Positions 53,191 to 63,825 are shown, counted from the first letter of the stretch. The stretch is 64,000 nt of DNA from Ascarosepion bandense (GCA_037127315.1 JBBBDQ010001156.1:873501-937500), one strand, 5' to 3'. Program-made: numbers and translations. Notes: generated from the sequence alone by a model not told the origin.

Positions 53191-53323
53191 GGGCGGACTT
53201 TAGTTAGACTGTCTGAGAGGGGGTCGCATACTCTGAAACGGTCAATTTGAAAAATAAAAAACAGTAAGTTCAAAGCCTAGTGTCACTATGACTTGTCACT
53301 TTGCCAATCATTGTGAGGATCGC

Positions 53324-53328
<5 letters not shown>

Positions 53329-53365
<37 letters not shown>
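53329..53365. repeat. Microsatellite (TA)n
   Basis: An unbroken TA run. Confidence 0.95.
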
Positions 53366-53367
<2 letters not shown>

Positions 53368-53368
<1 letters not shown>

Positions 53369-53400
53369 GAAATTTAGTCTGATGAAGTGCTAAAGAACGA
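53368..53400 (+). ncRNA. Possible hammerhead core remnant
   Basis: ctgatgaagtgctaaagaac followed by GAAA and agcgtcac. The core words are in the right order and spacing, but stem II does not pair well and no stem III is evident. Confidence 0.25.
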
Positions 53401-53456
53401 AAAGCGTCACAAGAATACTTATTCCACTTTATCATACATTTTTTTTTCAAAATTTT

Positions 53457-53555
53457 GGCACCTAAAAATATCAAACCTCAACAAAATATATATATATATA
53501 TATATATATACATTTTATATCATATATATATATATGTATATTTATATATATATAG

Positions 53556-53606
<51 letters not shown>

Positions 53607-53632
53607 GTTGAGGTTTGATATTTTTAGGTGCC
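53457..53632. repeat. Inverted repeat (27-bp perfect arms) around a long TA tract
   Basis: Arms at 53457-53483 (ggcacctaaaaatatcaaac) and 53606-53632 are exact reverse complements; the space between is almost entirely TA dinucleotides. Confidence 0.95.
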
Positions 53633-53746
53633 AAGATTGTTGTTTTTTCAGTGGTTTTACTGATAAAAGGTATTTTGGCAAGCAGGTGCTCGATATCTTG
53701 GTGGAGGTAGGGATTTTATAGTTTTAGTCTCAAAAATTTGTCACTT

Positions 53747-53862
53747 TAACTGAGCAGGTTTATGCCGACTTCGTGAGAACACCGTTATGATCTCTTCATT
53801 TATCGGGGCTGTAACGGTATTCTCACGAAGCTTCGACGTCGGCATGACCCTGCTCAGTTATC
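53747..53862. repeat. Foldback element
   Basis: Left arm actgagcaggtttatgccga to acaccgttat; right arm is its reverse complement with a short insertion (gtcgaagc). The loop is about 22 bases. Confidence 0.85.
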
Positions 53863-53883
53863 GTGAGAAATCCTTTGCACTAA

Positions 53884-53886
<3 letters not shown>

Positions 53887-53930
<44 letters not shown>
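53887..53930. repeat. Microsatellite (TA)n
   Basis: An unbroken TA run. Confidence 0.95.
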
Positions 53931-53932
<2 letters not shown>

Positions 53933-54130
53933 TGCGTGTGCGTGCGTGTGTTTGCCCCTTCCATCACTCTCTTTTTTGAGAGCGTGTCTATGGGGAAAAT
54001 TCATGAAGAGAGAAAGTAATTCTTATTGAAGAAAAAACGAATTAGAAAAGGAAATTTTACGTGAGAGATTTGGTGATACCAAGAGAAAATATTAACGAGT
54101 ATTTAAAAAAAGTAAATCAAGATTGGAAGT

Positions 54131-54152
54131 TGTGGAAAGGACCGGGCACATA
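54131..54152 (+). mobile_element. RTE-like LINE 3'-terminal scrap
   Basis: gtggaaaggaccgggcacat then agaaaaagag: the last 20 bases and tail of the RTE-like LINE family. Confidence 0.55.
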
Positions 54153-56242
54153 GAAAAAGAGAAAGAGAAAGAGGAAAATAGAAAAAAAGAGAGAGTACAT
54201 TTTATACATAGATATATCGAGGGTTGGAAAGTGAGATAGAGAGAGACAGGGAGTGTAATAAAGAGAGAGAGAGAGAGAGAAAGTGTGTGTGAGTGTGTGT
54301 GTGTGTGAGAGAGAAAGAGAGAGAGAGAGAGAAAGAGATAGAGAAAGAGAAGATAATCAAGAAACGAACGAAGTATTTAAATCAGAAACCAAGAAAAGAA
54401 TCAGTAAATGAAAGAATCCAAAACTCGTTTAAATGTGAATAAACTCACGCAATTTATACGGTAGCAGTTTTATTAAGTGAACTTTTTGAGGAGGTAAAAA
54501 GGATATGAAAGACGATGTCGAAGTAGTGCGTTGGAAGTTAATGCATTCTTTTCTTGCCATTTATACTTGTATTTTTGGCCGAAGAGATCCGCTAATTCCA
54601 GTGTAATTGTAATTCATTATAATTCATCGAGTTGAAATACGAAGTATCGGGACGGACAAACATAACACATGAGGCCAACGAGAAGGCGCCGGGCTGATTT
54701 GATTTTGTGATAAAAAGAAAATAGCAACACAAAATTAAAATAAACTATAACAAAAATAAAATTTTAAAATAAAGTAAACTTAAAAAAGAAAATCAATCGA
54801 CCACTTTCAGGTATTTAATTAACTTCCCGACATAGAAATTGAATATTACACACGAATATTGTTCTTTTTTATCTTTTTATCTACTTTCTTTTTTAGTGTT
54901 TTTTTTTTTTTTTACGATGCGTTAAGGTGATGGCAGCCATGATCGGATCTTATATTGACGTAAAGCGGGGGTGGGGAGGTTGAGAAATACCGGTGAGGGA
55001 TAGATAGGAACAAACAGAAATGGATGGAAATTGGATAGTGACAAGAAAAAAAGCAAGAAAATGAAAGAGTGACAATATCAAAAAGAAAGTGAAGAAATAA
55101 GTGTTATTTAAATAAATAAATACTCTTTAAAGAAAGAAAGAGTAAAAAGTAGTTATTAGAAAAAAGAAAAGCGAAAGAGAAAGAAGAAAGAGTGTGAAAG
55201 AAAGAATGGTGAAAAAAAAAAGAAAGAACAATGAAATTGATAAAAAAATAAAGACTGGGAAAAAAAAGCGAAAAAATAAAGAAAGGGGAAATATAAAATA
55301 GAGAGAGATGAAAGAGGGAGAAAAGAAATAAATTTGGCTCAGAGAAAAACAAAAAGTGAAAACAGAAGAAAGACGAAAGAAAAAGAGCAAATAGAAATAT
55401 AAAAAAAAAAGAGTGAAAAAGGAAGAATGAAATTTATAATAATAAATAAATCTGAAAATAAGAAAAAATAAAGAAGACCGAAAAAGAAAGAAAAAAATGA
55501 TGTGGGAAAAAGTTGGAAAAAAAATGACGGTAATGAGAAAGAGGGAGTAAAGAAATAATTTTGCAGAAAAAGATGAAGAGTGTGTAAACAGAAGAAAGAT
55601 AAAAGAGAAAAAGGAAATGAAAAAACAAGGGAGAAAAAGAAGTGAAAAAATGGAAAAAGAAAAAATGAAAAAAGCAATGAAACAAGAAAAAGGGAAAAAG
55701 AAAAAAAGAATATATTCCGAACGTGAATTACAAAACAAAGCAAAAAAAGAGAGAGGAGCGAAAGAATAAATAAAATTGAATGAAAAATGAAAGAAAAAGA
55801 TATATGTAATAAAATTACAGAGGGAAGAGAGAGAAACAAATAAAAAAGAGTGAAAAATAAGTATCAAAGAGATCAGACGAGAATGACGATGAGTGAGAAA
55901 GAAAAGAATGTCTAGAGATAGCAGACTGCGAATTCTAGTGGTGAAGAGGAAAATAAGAGAGAAAGATAGAGAAAGGAAACTAAGAAGCAGAGTAAGAGAG
56001 AGAGAGAGAGAGAGAGCAAAGAGAGAAATATAGGGAAAAGAAAGTAAGGAATGAGAGAGTAGAGAAAGAGAGGGAATGGGAGATAACATATAAAAGATTT
56101 AAGGCCACAGAAAATGAGGAAGAAGAGAAGAAGAAATTAACAAAACGTATAAAGAATGAATTACAAAAAAAACAAAAAAAAAACGGAGAAACAATACTGA
56201 TTAACATAAAGGTGGGAAACCATTCACACACACACACCCACC

Positions 56243-56293
<51 letters not shown>

Positions 56294-56307
56294 GCACACA
56301 CACACGC

Positions 56308-56352
<45 letters not shown>

Positions 56353-57245
56353 AAAACGAGGGAGAATATTAATATAGAATAAACTATATAGGAAGAGAAA
56401 GCGACCTCTAAATGAGAAAAGAAGAGAAAATACCTGAACGGATAAATAGAGTAAAAAACCAGTTTAAAAGAAAGGAAAGAAGGGAGGAACGATAGACAGA
56501 AAGAAAGAAAAAAGAATAAAGAAAGAGAGTGAGACAGAAATAATGTAAAAAAATGATTGTGAACGAAAAAAGAAAGAAAGAAAAAAGTAATAAATGAAGG
56601 AAGAAAGTGATAGCGTGATGGTGAAAAAGAGAAAGAGAGAAAGGAAGAATGGTCAAGTTAGAATGACCAGAAAGAAAGAATCAGAAAAAAATAAAAAAAG
56701 AATAATCAGAGAGAAATAATGTAAATCTGAGGAAATAGGAAAAGGAAAACAAAGATACGAGAAAGACAGAGAAAAAGAAAGAAAGAAAGAAAGAAAGAAA
56801 GGAAGGAAGAAAGAAACCAAAAAAAAAAAACAAACAAACAAAGGAGTAATGTTAAAATGTAAGTATGATGTGAGAAATTGGAAGAAAGAAAGAAAGAAAG
56901 AAAGAAAATAAAAGCAGTCACGGGAATGATCAGTAGAGAGCGGGAAGTGAAATAAGCAAAGGAAGTTGTAAAGAGTTGCAACGGAAAAGGAAAGAAAGAG
57001 GTGAACAGACAGCGATGTAAAAAGAAAAGGAAAAGCAAATGAAGAAGAAGAAGAAGAAGAAGAAGAAGAAAGAACGAGTGAAAAAAAGAATGAATGAGCA
57101 ATGTAAAGAGAAAGAGAGAAAGAAATTGATTGAAAAACGAGAAAGAGAGAAGGTATGAAAAGCAATGGCGGGGAGAAAGGAAAATGAGAGTTAGTAACCT
57201 ATTGATTGAGAAAGACATTAAAATTGAAAGAGAGAAGAGAAGAGA
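54153..57245. repeat. Extended purine-rich (polypurine/polypyrimidine) domain
   Basis: Over most of about 3.1 kb the plus strand is made of A and G, with (GA)n at 54258-54346, (GAAA)n at 56770-56810 and 56882-56905, and (GAA)n at 57040-57070. A less biased part lies at 54360-54960. Several very long minus-strand frames (up to 320 residues, almost only Phe, Ser, Leu and Ile) arise because polypyrimidine lacks stop codons; they are not genes. Confidence 0.85.
56246..56349. repeat. Microsatellite (TA)n with (CA)n, inside the purine-rich domain
   Basis: Two TA runs separated by CA-rich and cata words. Confidence 0.95.
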
Positions 57246-57792
57246 TTAATTAATAAAAATTAAATCGCCAATAATTTTTTCTTTATTCTATAGCGTATTT
57301 TTTTTTTTAATTTAGTCTTTGTTTTTTCTTTTTTCATTAATATTTTTGTTAATTTATTTGTTACTATTTTTGCGTATTTTGGACGGACCAAAATTCAGTA
57401 TGGAAGACTCTGCGGTGATTAAAGATTTCTTTGTCAGTACACAGCCGTATAGATCGACCCTCTTAAACGTATATAGAAAGAGTTTAATAATAAAAAATAT
57501 TAACATTGATACGTCCCGACATTTAGCAATGTTGATATTTGTAGAGCTTAGTCAAGATTTCGATCGTGATATGGTGTAATTTACTTTAAAAAAACACAGA
57601 GGAAAAACGAGCAGAATGAAAGAAACCAATGTACTTTTGAGAGGAAGAGAAAGATTAAAAACTGAGATAAGTTTGGGAAAGAGTGTGTGTGAAAGGGACA
57701 GAGAGAGAGAGAGAGAGGGGGGGAAACACAGAGTATCATACCGGAAGTTATGATAATAATATAAAAGCGATAAAATCAATGATGGTGTGAAG
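57246..57792. other. Unannotated stretch
   Basis: An 86-residue plus-strand frame (57319-57579) reads VIKDFFVSTQPYRSTLLNVY and similar, with a hydrophobic start. No family is recognised and there is no supporting signal. Purine-rich at 57590-57720. Confidence 0.35.
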
Positions 57793-57845
57793 TTTTTTAA
57801 TCATTACACCCGAAGTAAGGATATAAAGCCACTCAGAAGCAAGAG
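57793..57845 (-). mobile_element. Jockey/CR1-like LINE 3'-terminal scrap
   Basis: ttttttaatcattacacccg and aagtaaggatataaagccac resemble the reversed 3' terminus. Confidence 0.4.
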
Positions 57846-57939
57846 GCTACTTAATTTGAAAGAATATGAGAAAAAATTAAAACATTATCAAGGAGAGAAA
57901 GCAACAAGAAAAAAACAAACAAAACAAACAAAAAACAAG

Positions 57940-58215
57940 AAGAGCTTACCACCATATCTCACTGAAACGCCGGTTCTCGAATTTAAGCAACGTCGAATGT
58001 GGCCAGTAACTTTATGAGTGACCGCTTGGGAATACTAAGTGCTGTAAGCTTGGATGTGAGAGTGATCGATTTGGTGTAATAAACAACGGCTCAGAATCAG
58101 AAATTGGAAAACCGAGTTCGAATTCTAGTCGGGTACGTTATATTTACACGGCGCAAATATTCTTGGGAAAGGAACAAATCCTCTTATTCTCCTTTCACCC
58201 AGCTAATTAGTAGGA
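57940..58215 (+). mobile_element. Composite 5S rRNA-tRNA SINE
   Basis: The 5S-like part (acgccggttctcgaatttaa, gcaacgtcgaatgtggccag, gtgaccgcttgggaatacta, gtgctgtaagcttgg) is followed directly by a tRNA-like head (ttggtgtaataaacaacg, ccgagttcgaattctagtcg) and SINE body (cggcgcaaatattcttggga). The 5S-like part lacks bases between ctcg and aattt. Orientation is plus, so the arrangement can be read without reversal. Confidence 0.75.
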
Positions 58216-58379
58216 TGTGGACTAGAAAATCATTACTTTCTCAAATTTTTAGAATCTAAAAAGATGATCTTGTTTCAAATAACCAGCAAAAGTTTGATAA
58301 GTCGTAAAAAAACAAATTTCAGAAGAGAAAAGATAAGAATTTACATTACATTTAAATTTTGAAAATCAAAGTCGAATGG

Positions 58380-58500
58380 AAAGCAAGAAGCCCCAAGAGA
58401 GATTTACAAGCAACAAGCGGGCACGAAATAGCTGTTGCCATAAAAATTGCAGTTAGATCTAACCATTTCAGTTGTAGAAGAATGAGACCTAGAGGACAAT
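58380..58500 (-). mobile_element. Decayed jockey/CR1-like LINE scrap
   Basis: attgcagttagatctaacca and gtagaagaatgagacctaga resemble the Cys/Arg-rich coding end in reverse; weak. Confidence 0.35.
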
Positions 58501-58501
58501 A

Positions 58502-58810
58502 TAGTCAGTCAGTCAGTTAAGTGCCATACGTGAAACACTTTTTGGGCTATCATGTAATTTTCGATCCATGACTGACTAGCTAGAAGATTTTTTTTCACAG
58601 GGGGTTGTCATTTGTTTCTCTCTTCTACACTGATCTGACCCTACCCAATCTTTTCTGCTCTTCACTCATAACTGAAGGGAGAAGTAATGGATTAATTCCT
58701 TTCCCAATGTATTTGTGTGTAAGTGAAATGCAACGAATTCAACTAGAATTCGAACACTTCTCTCCGATTTCTCGTTCCGAGCCGATATCAACCGCACTTA
58801 AATTCGTAAA
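58502..58810 (-). mobile_element. tRNA-derived SINE, family A
   Basis: Plus-strand order: cagtcagttaagtgccatac, actgaagggagaagtaatgg, tttgtgtgtaagtgaaatgc, then tcgttccgagccgatatcaa (head reversed). Moderately diverged. Confidence 0.85.
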
Positions 58811-59609
58811 GTCGAGTTGTCAAAGACAATCAGAACATGGAGATATTTATCGAAAAGCCTCTGGAAATCTACGTTACAGTGGTGGAACTGTGATTGAAAA
58901 CGAATTGTAGGTCAGAACCGAAAGTATTGCAGACATTTTATTAATTTTATCAAGATTCACTAAATACATATCAGAACCACTAGGACATATTTCAGCAATT
59001 TTTCAATGCCCGGGCAAATGGTATACTTCGAAATATATCAGATAGAGACAGCACGAGACAGTTAACCAACGTTCCTGGCAGCAGACCTAGAAAGGGATTC
59101 AATATAATCTTTATGTCAGAGACAAACGTTAGCAGGAGAAATGAATCACTCCCGTTAACATTTTCTTATGTATCGTTAGATATCGAGCATTATAACAGCC
59201 AACCAGAAAAACTATAAAGAATGAGAACAGGATAGAAAGAAAATGAAGAAAAGAAACAATTTTGATGTACACTAAAGCTAAATAAAGATATGCGTCTAGA
59301 GCGAAATAAGAGGATGGGTAACATAAAGAGTCAAAAAGAAAACGAGAATATACGAGAAAAAGCGAGAATATACGAGAAAAAGCGAGAATATATGAGAGAA
59401 AATAGGAAATGAATATAGACGGTATTAAGAAAGCGTAAAACAAAAGAAAAATGGATGAAAAAATAACACAAGAGAAAGAAAAACTGAAAATGACGTTGGG
59501 AATGAGAAAAAAGAGTTAAATATAAAAAGTAATACTGACAGAGAACTGGAGGAGTTCATTGATTTATTTTGCAAAGTTTAGCAACATTTTCTATATTTGT
59601 CTACACTTC
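58811..59609. other. Unannotated stretch
   Basis: An 18-bp word agaatatacgagaaaaagcg repeats three times at 59343-59397. No gene seen. Confidence 0.4.
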
Positions 59610-59835
59610 TGAAATGAGATAGTATTTATAATATTTACACTGTTCAGATTGTTGTCTTCATCATTACTGCCATGCTTACGACGTTTTGGACGTTGTAAGC
59701 TTCGGCCTTCATTATTCCTTCCATTTGAAGAAAACCGGAGCGTACAACGGCCGAAACATCGTAAACATGTCAATAAAGATGAGGAAGACAGTCCGAACAA
59801 TGTAAATAATGTAAACATTTACTATGTTATTTAGA
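59610..59835. repeat. Foldback element with about 100-bp arms
   Basis: The left arm (tttacactgttcagattgtt to cttccatttg) and the right arm (ccatttgaagaaaaccg to tgtaaacattta) are inverted copies with roughly 80 per cent match. Core words are shared with the 17.7 and 18.1 kb repeats (acgttttggacgttgtaagc versus atgttttggtcgttgtacgc). Confidence 0.8.
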
Positions 59836-59865
59836 GCCGAAATATATTACGGAAAGTAAAATAAT

Positions 59866-59895
59866 TCTTTTTTTTTTTTTTTTTTTTTTTTTTTG
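59866..59895. repeat. Poly-T run
   Basis: About 28 consecutive T; could be a reversed poly-A tail, but no element is recognised to its left. Confidence 0.9.
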
Positions 59896-60400
59896 CTACT
59901 GAATATTGCATTACTAATTTGACTGAAAATACTAATTCATTTTCTATATATTTCCAACTATTCGCCTCATAGCTGGAGGGAGACTGGGTAGAGTTATACT
60001 TTTTCGAAAGCTATTTAAATGCAGGTGAAGATTATGAAACCAAATTGGTTTTCCGTTTTTATAACAATTCTACAACTTTAAGTGATAACAACTTAAAAAA
60101 AGATAATGTGTAACCTTTTCACGAACACATACCAAACCATTGCAGACATAGTAGGATACAAATGTATACATACAAATGTTCCATAACTGACACTGAAGTA
60201 TCTGTTTTTCCATGACATCTTAATTCTCTAACCCTTTACCCTAATAATCTCATTTCCCCTATCAATTTTGACCTTGCATTCCTATTGGTTAAACGGGACC
60301 AACCCTCTTAATTCCTCAACTCGCCTTAGTTGACTGGATATGGCAATAATTATGTTGTTTTAGAAATTCTGTATATAATGATTCCTAACAGAAATAATTT
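59896..60400. other. Unannotated stretch
   Basis: No frames. Part of it may be the 5' terminal region of the Penelope element that follows; I cannot delimit it. Confidence 0.35.
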
Positions 60401-60405
60401 TCAAT

Positions 60406-60460
60406 GCCTGACGAGGTGCTAATAAACTGGAACCGAAATACATCAGCAATTGTGTTGCAG
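60406..60460 (+). ncRNA. Hammerhead-ribozyme-like motif before the Penelope element
   Basis: GCCTGACGAG, gtgctaataaactggaacc, GAAA, then catcagcaattg and gtgttgcagta. The core reads CTGACGA (one change from CTGATGA) and stem II is poor. Position and downstream gttgca word match 47056-47113 and 50480-50535. Confidence 0.45.
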
Positions 60461-60494
60461 TAAACTATGTTTTTATTGCAAGCACTCATAATAG

Positions 60495-60498
<4 letters not shown>

Positions 60499-60562
<64 letters not shown>
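60499..60562. repeat. Microsatellite (TA)n(GATA)n
   Basis: TA run then eight GATA units. Confidence 0.95.
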
Positions 60563-60579
60563 TTGAATATGGAAAATAT

Positions 60580-61020
60580 AATCACCCTTAATCTCGATAA
60601 TAATTATTTCAAACCGTATCATAAAGAGAATCACTCCCTAGCTAGATCAATATTAATTCTAACCACCCAGATGCCATTATGAAATAGATACCTAGGACTC
60701 CTTTGACTAGGCATAGTCGATTATCTTCCAACCTTAGGGTCTTTTGCAAAAAGAAACAACTATATGAACCATTTCTCGAAAGTAGCGCTTATAATGATAG
60801 ATTATCCTACTAGACATCCGCTAGTAAATCTGAATTACCGACGAGTGGATTAAAAATAGGACAAGATAGATTATATGGTTCTACCTCCAGTTCTGTGGAC
60901 TATCAAATATTAAAATTTGACAGTTTTTCTGAAAGTAATAAACACTTTCACAAAGATAATCATCTAAATAAAACATTTTATAGAAAACGATTAAGATGAA
61001 ATATTCCGGCACTGATAATA
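60580..61020 (+). pseudogene. Penelope reverse transcriptase C-terminal end
   Basis: TLNLDNNYFKPYHKENHSL is the FLDVTLDL-type block. It is followed in another frame by SNHPDAIMK, a stop, RHSRLSSNLRVFCKKKQLYE and PFLESSAYNDRL, the thumb region ahead of the linker. The text ends with NKTFYRKRLR just before the minisatellite. Frames shift at least twice; inactive. Confidence 0.75.
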
Positions 61021-62170
61021 TAAACAACATTATCAGTTCACATAATAACAAGCTTTTAAGGAATATCTATGAAACAACATTATCAGTTCATATAATAACA
61101 AGCTTTTAAGGAATATCTATGAAACAACATTATCAGTTCACATAATAACAAGCTTTTAAGGAATATCTATGAAACAACATTATCAGTTCATATAATAACA
61201 AGCTTTTAGGGAATATCTATGAAACAACATTATCAGTTCACATAATAACAAGCTTTTAAGGAATATCTATGAAACAACATTATCAGTTCACATAATAACA
61301 AGCTTTTAAGGAATATCTATGAAACAACATTATCAGTTCATATAATAACAAGCTTTTAAGGAATATCTATGAAACAACATTATCAGTTCACATAATAACA
61401 AGCTTTTAAGGAATATCTATGAAACAACATTATCAGTTCACATAATAACAAGCTTTTAAGGAATATCTATGAAACAACATTATCAGTTCATATAATAACA
61501 AGCTTTTAAGGAATATCTATGAAACAACATTATCAGTTCACATAATAACAAGCTTTTAAGGAATATCTATGAAACAACATTATCAGTTCACATAATAACA
61601 AGCTTTTAAGGAATATCTATGAAACAACATTATCAGTTCATATAATAACAAGCTTTTAAGGAATATCTATGAAACAACATTATCAGTTCACATAATAACA
61701 AGCTTTTAAGGAATATCTATGAAACAACATTATCAGTTCACATAATAACAAGCTTTTAAGGAATATCTATGAAACAACATTATCAGTTCATATAATAACA
61801 AGCTTTTAAGGAATATCTATGAAACAACATTATCAGTTCACATAATAACAAGCTTTTAAGGAATATCTATGAAACAACATTATCAGTTCACATAATAACA
61901 AGCTTTTAAGGAATATCTATGAAACAACATTATCAGTTCATATAATAACAAGCTTTTAAGGAATATCTATGAAACAACATTATCAGTTCACATAATAACA
62001 AGCTTTTAAGGAATATCTATGAAACAACATTATCAGTTCACATAATAACAAGCTTTTAAGGAATATCTATGAAACAACATTATCAGTTCACATAATAACA
62101 AGCTTTTAAGGAATATCTATGAAACAACATTATCAGTTCACATAATAACAAGCTTTTAAGGAATATCTAT
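61021..62170 (+). repeat. 50-bp minisatellite, 23 units
   Basis: Twenty-three consecutive 50-bp units, nearly identical, phase exact. Unit text begins gaaacaacattatcagttca and ends gcttttaaggaatatctat. Base 21 is T in units 2, 4, 7, 10, 13, 16 and 19 and C elsewhere; from unit 4 to 19 the pattern is strictly every third unit, a 150-bp higher-order step. One unit (4) has aggg in place of aagg. Read in one frame the unit gives NIISSHNNKLLRNIYET, a segment of the Penelope linker. Confidence 0.98.
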
Positions 62171-62250
62171 GAAACCAAGACTAAAACCTGTAATGTACCA
62201 TCCTGGAATTGCAGATTCAAAGAAAATTTTCCTGTTGAAGGTTAATATAG
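62171..62250 (+). pseudogene. Penelope linker segment
   Basis: Continuing from the last repeat unit: KTKTCNVPSWNCRFKENFPV, then EG and a stop. It carries the Cys-x-n-Cys and PVEG signature that precedes the endonuclease domain in Penelope-like proteins. Confidence 0.75.
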
Positions 62251-62254
62251 ATCT

Positions 62255-62694
62255 GTAGCGGCCACAGATCTATTTCCTTTCGCGAATCAGTGCCCCCGAC
62301 GGGAGATTCGGTCACTCACTAACCAATCAACTGGCAGAGCGCATTAATTCCTTCTTCCTCTCTTTTCCTAGTCCATTTTTGGTAGAACGGACAAAAGGCA
62401 GAGAGCCACGAGCCAGCAAGAGAAACAGACGTCTCTCTCACATCGCTGCCACTGATTCCCCTTGGAACCCTTTCGCTGAAGAAGACGCTGCCGCTAGCTT
62501 CGCACACTCTTCCTACAAACCAAGTACCAGCCTACCGACCAGCGAACCAAATAGACACTTATACACTGTCACTCTTGTACGCCTACTAAGAGAATAAACC
62601 ATTCTTTGTTGTTGTTTTTAAAAGGAAGTTTCGTAATTCATTTGTGTTGCCTAAAAATATAGTGTTGGAGAAATTTAATCATTTCCCAATAATC
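62255..62694. other. 440-bp GC-richer insertion flanked by a 9-bp direct repeat
   Basis: TATAGATCT occurs at 62246-62254 and again at 62695-62703. The block between has higher GC than its surroundings and starts tgtagcggccacagatctat if the last T of the left repeat is counted. It contains aataaacc at 62594. It could be a solo LTR, but the 3' end lacks a CA, or another non-autonomous insert. Two frames (plus 62379-62597, minus 62319-62507) have no recognised domain. Confidence 0.5.
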
Positions 62695-62939
62695 TATAGA
62701 TCTACCAAGCTACCATCTCCCACAAAGAGAACAAGGAAAATTACAATGTGTTAAATTGGAATTTCGGCGGGGGTTTGGAAATGAAGATCTCATTCACATA
62801 GGCACGCATTTATCGACCCTAAATCAAAATTTCAAACGGCTCTTTGCTGAAAACATTGGGAACTGAAGAAAGAAAGACTGATCCCACAAAATAGAAATTA
62901 ACTGACTCAACACGTAATTCAAATAGTCTGAGTGATTAA

Positions 62940-63065
62940 TGTAATCTGCACTTAGTAGAAAAAAATAAGATATTAAAATATCATAATCAAAATTTACTTC
63001 TTATCAACGTAACGAGTTGATTAACAAGTGTTGTCACAGAAGAAGATTTAAATTTCTTTAATAAA
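62940..63065 (+). pseudogene. Penelope GIY-YIG endonuclease C-terminus
   Basis: LVEKNKILKYHNQNLL is followed, after a one-base slip, by QRNELINKCCHRRRFKFL and stop. This is the typical C-terminal signature (LLNKRNEL, Cys, His-Arg-Arg) of these endonucleases. Text between 62700 and 62940 is too decayed for me to place the GIY and YIG motifs. Confidence 0.75.
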
Positions 63066-63536
63066 GTATTAATATTAACTTCCTTCCAATTTAATCGTTA
63101 TATAAATTTTTAGCCTAAATTTATTGATACCGGATAGAGTTTAATTTTATACAGGTGATACCTTTAAGTCTATTTCTACCGGTTACCCTTGACCACTCGG
63201 ATGAGCTGCTTTTCCTCCACTTTTATGTTTAGCGGTCTTCTATTCTCTCTTTCTTCTTCTTCTTGACCTCTTCTTTTCCGAATCAACTTTCTTTGTCTCT
63301 TCCTTTTCTTAACTAACCTTTATTTCCGGTCACACAGAATTTCTTCATTTTACGTTCGCCTGGGGTTGAATAAGTCCGGTTCTAAGAATTTGTAGAAATG
63401 GCTACTTCCCAAATGTAAAAATTTACATGTTATATACATAATCATTTCATTATATATTTTTGGCCATAATTAAATTTGACAAATACACGGTTATATTAAA
63501 AAGTGTTCAATACATTTATATTGTAGAACTTTTGAA
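63066..63536. other. Unannotated stretch
   Basis: Possibly 3' untranslated sequence of the Penelope element. A pyrimidine-rich tract is at 63235-63330. Confidence 0.35.
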
Positions 63537-63820
63537 TATTTTCCATTTGAAAACGAGTTATTGAGTAACCCACGTTTCTACCTTTCAAGTGATTTATACT
63601 AACTGGTGTTACTGATTTTTGAAAACGCTCATGTAAAGGGGATTTTTATGAAAACGCAATTTTCAAAAATCAACTTCTAACTTCAACTAATTTTAAAAAT
63701 TGCGCTTTATAAAAAATCCCTGGTACGTTTTGAAAAAAATCGGTAAATTCAGTTATTAAAAATCGCATGAAGACACCGAAAGGTAGAAAGCTGGGTTGCG
63801 TAATAACTCGTTTACAAATG

Positions 63821-63825
<5 letters not shown>
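63537..63825. repeat. Foldback element with about 130-bp arms
   Basis: The left part (catttgaaaacgagttatt, tttctacctttc, gatttttgaaaacg) is mirrored on the right (gaaaggtagaaagc, aataactcgtttacaaatg). The centre is near 63682. It is followed at once by a TA run. Confidence 0.85.

Larger units (their letters stand above)
60580..63065 (+). mobile_element. Penelope-like element with expanded linker
   Basis: Plus-strand text of a Penelope protein from the end of the reverse transcriptase (60.58 kb) to the natural end of the endonuclease (stop at 63059-63061). It is interrupted by a 23-unit minisatellite (61021-62170) and a 440-bp block (62255-62694). Without these it would be about 0.9 kb, so it is 5' truncated. 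Confidence 0.8.

Noticed and set aside
55127..56089. A 320-residue open frame on the minus strand and several overlapping ones (55-57.2 kb)
   Set aside because: They are translations of polypyrimidine DNA, almost only Phe, Ser, Leu and Ile, open in several frames at once. No domain or codon structure.
61021..62170. CRISPR-like array
   Set aside because: Units are contiguous 50-bp repeats without variable spacers, in a eukaryotic, transposon-rich setting; the unit is Penelope coding sequence.
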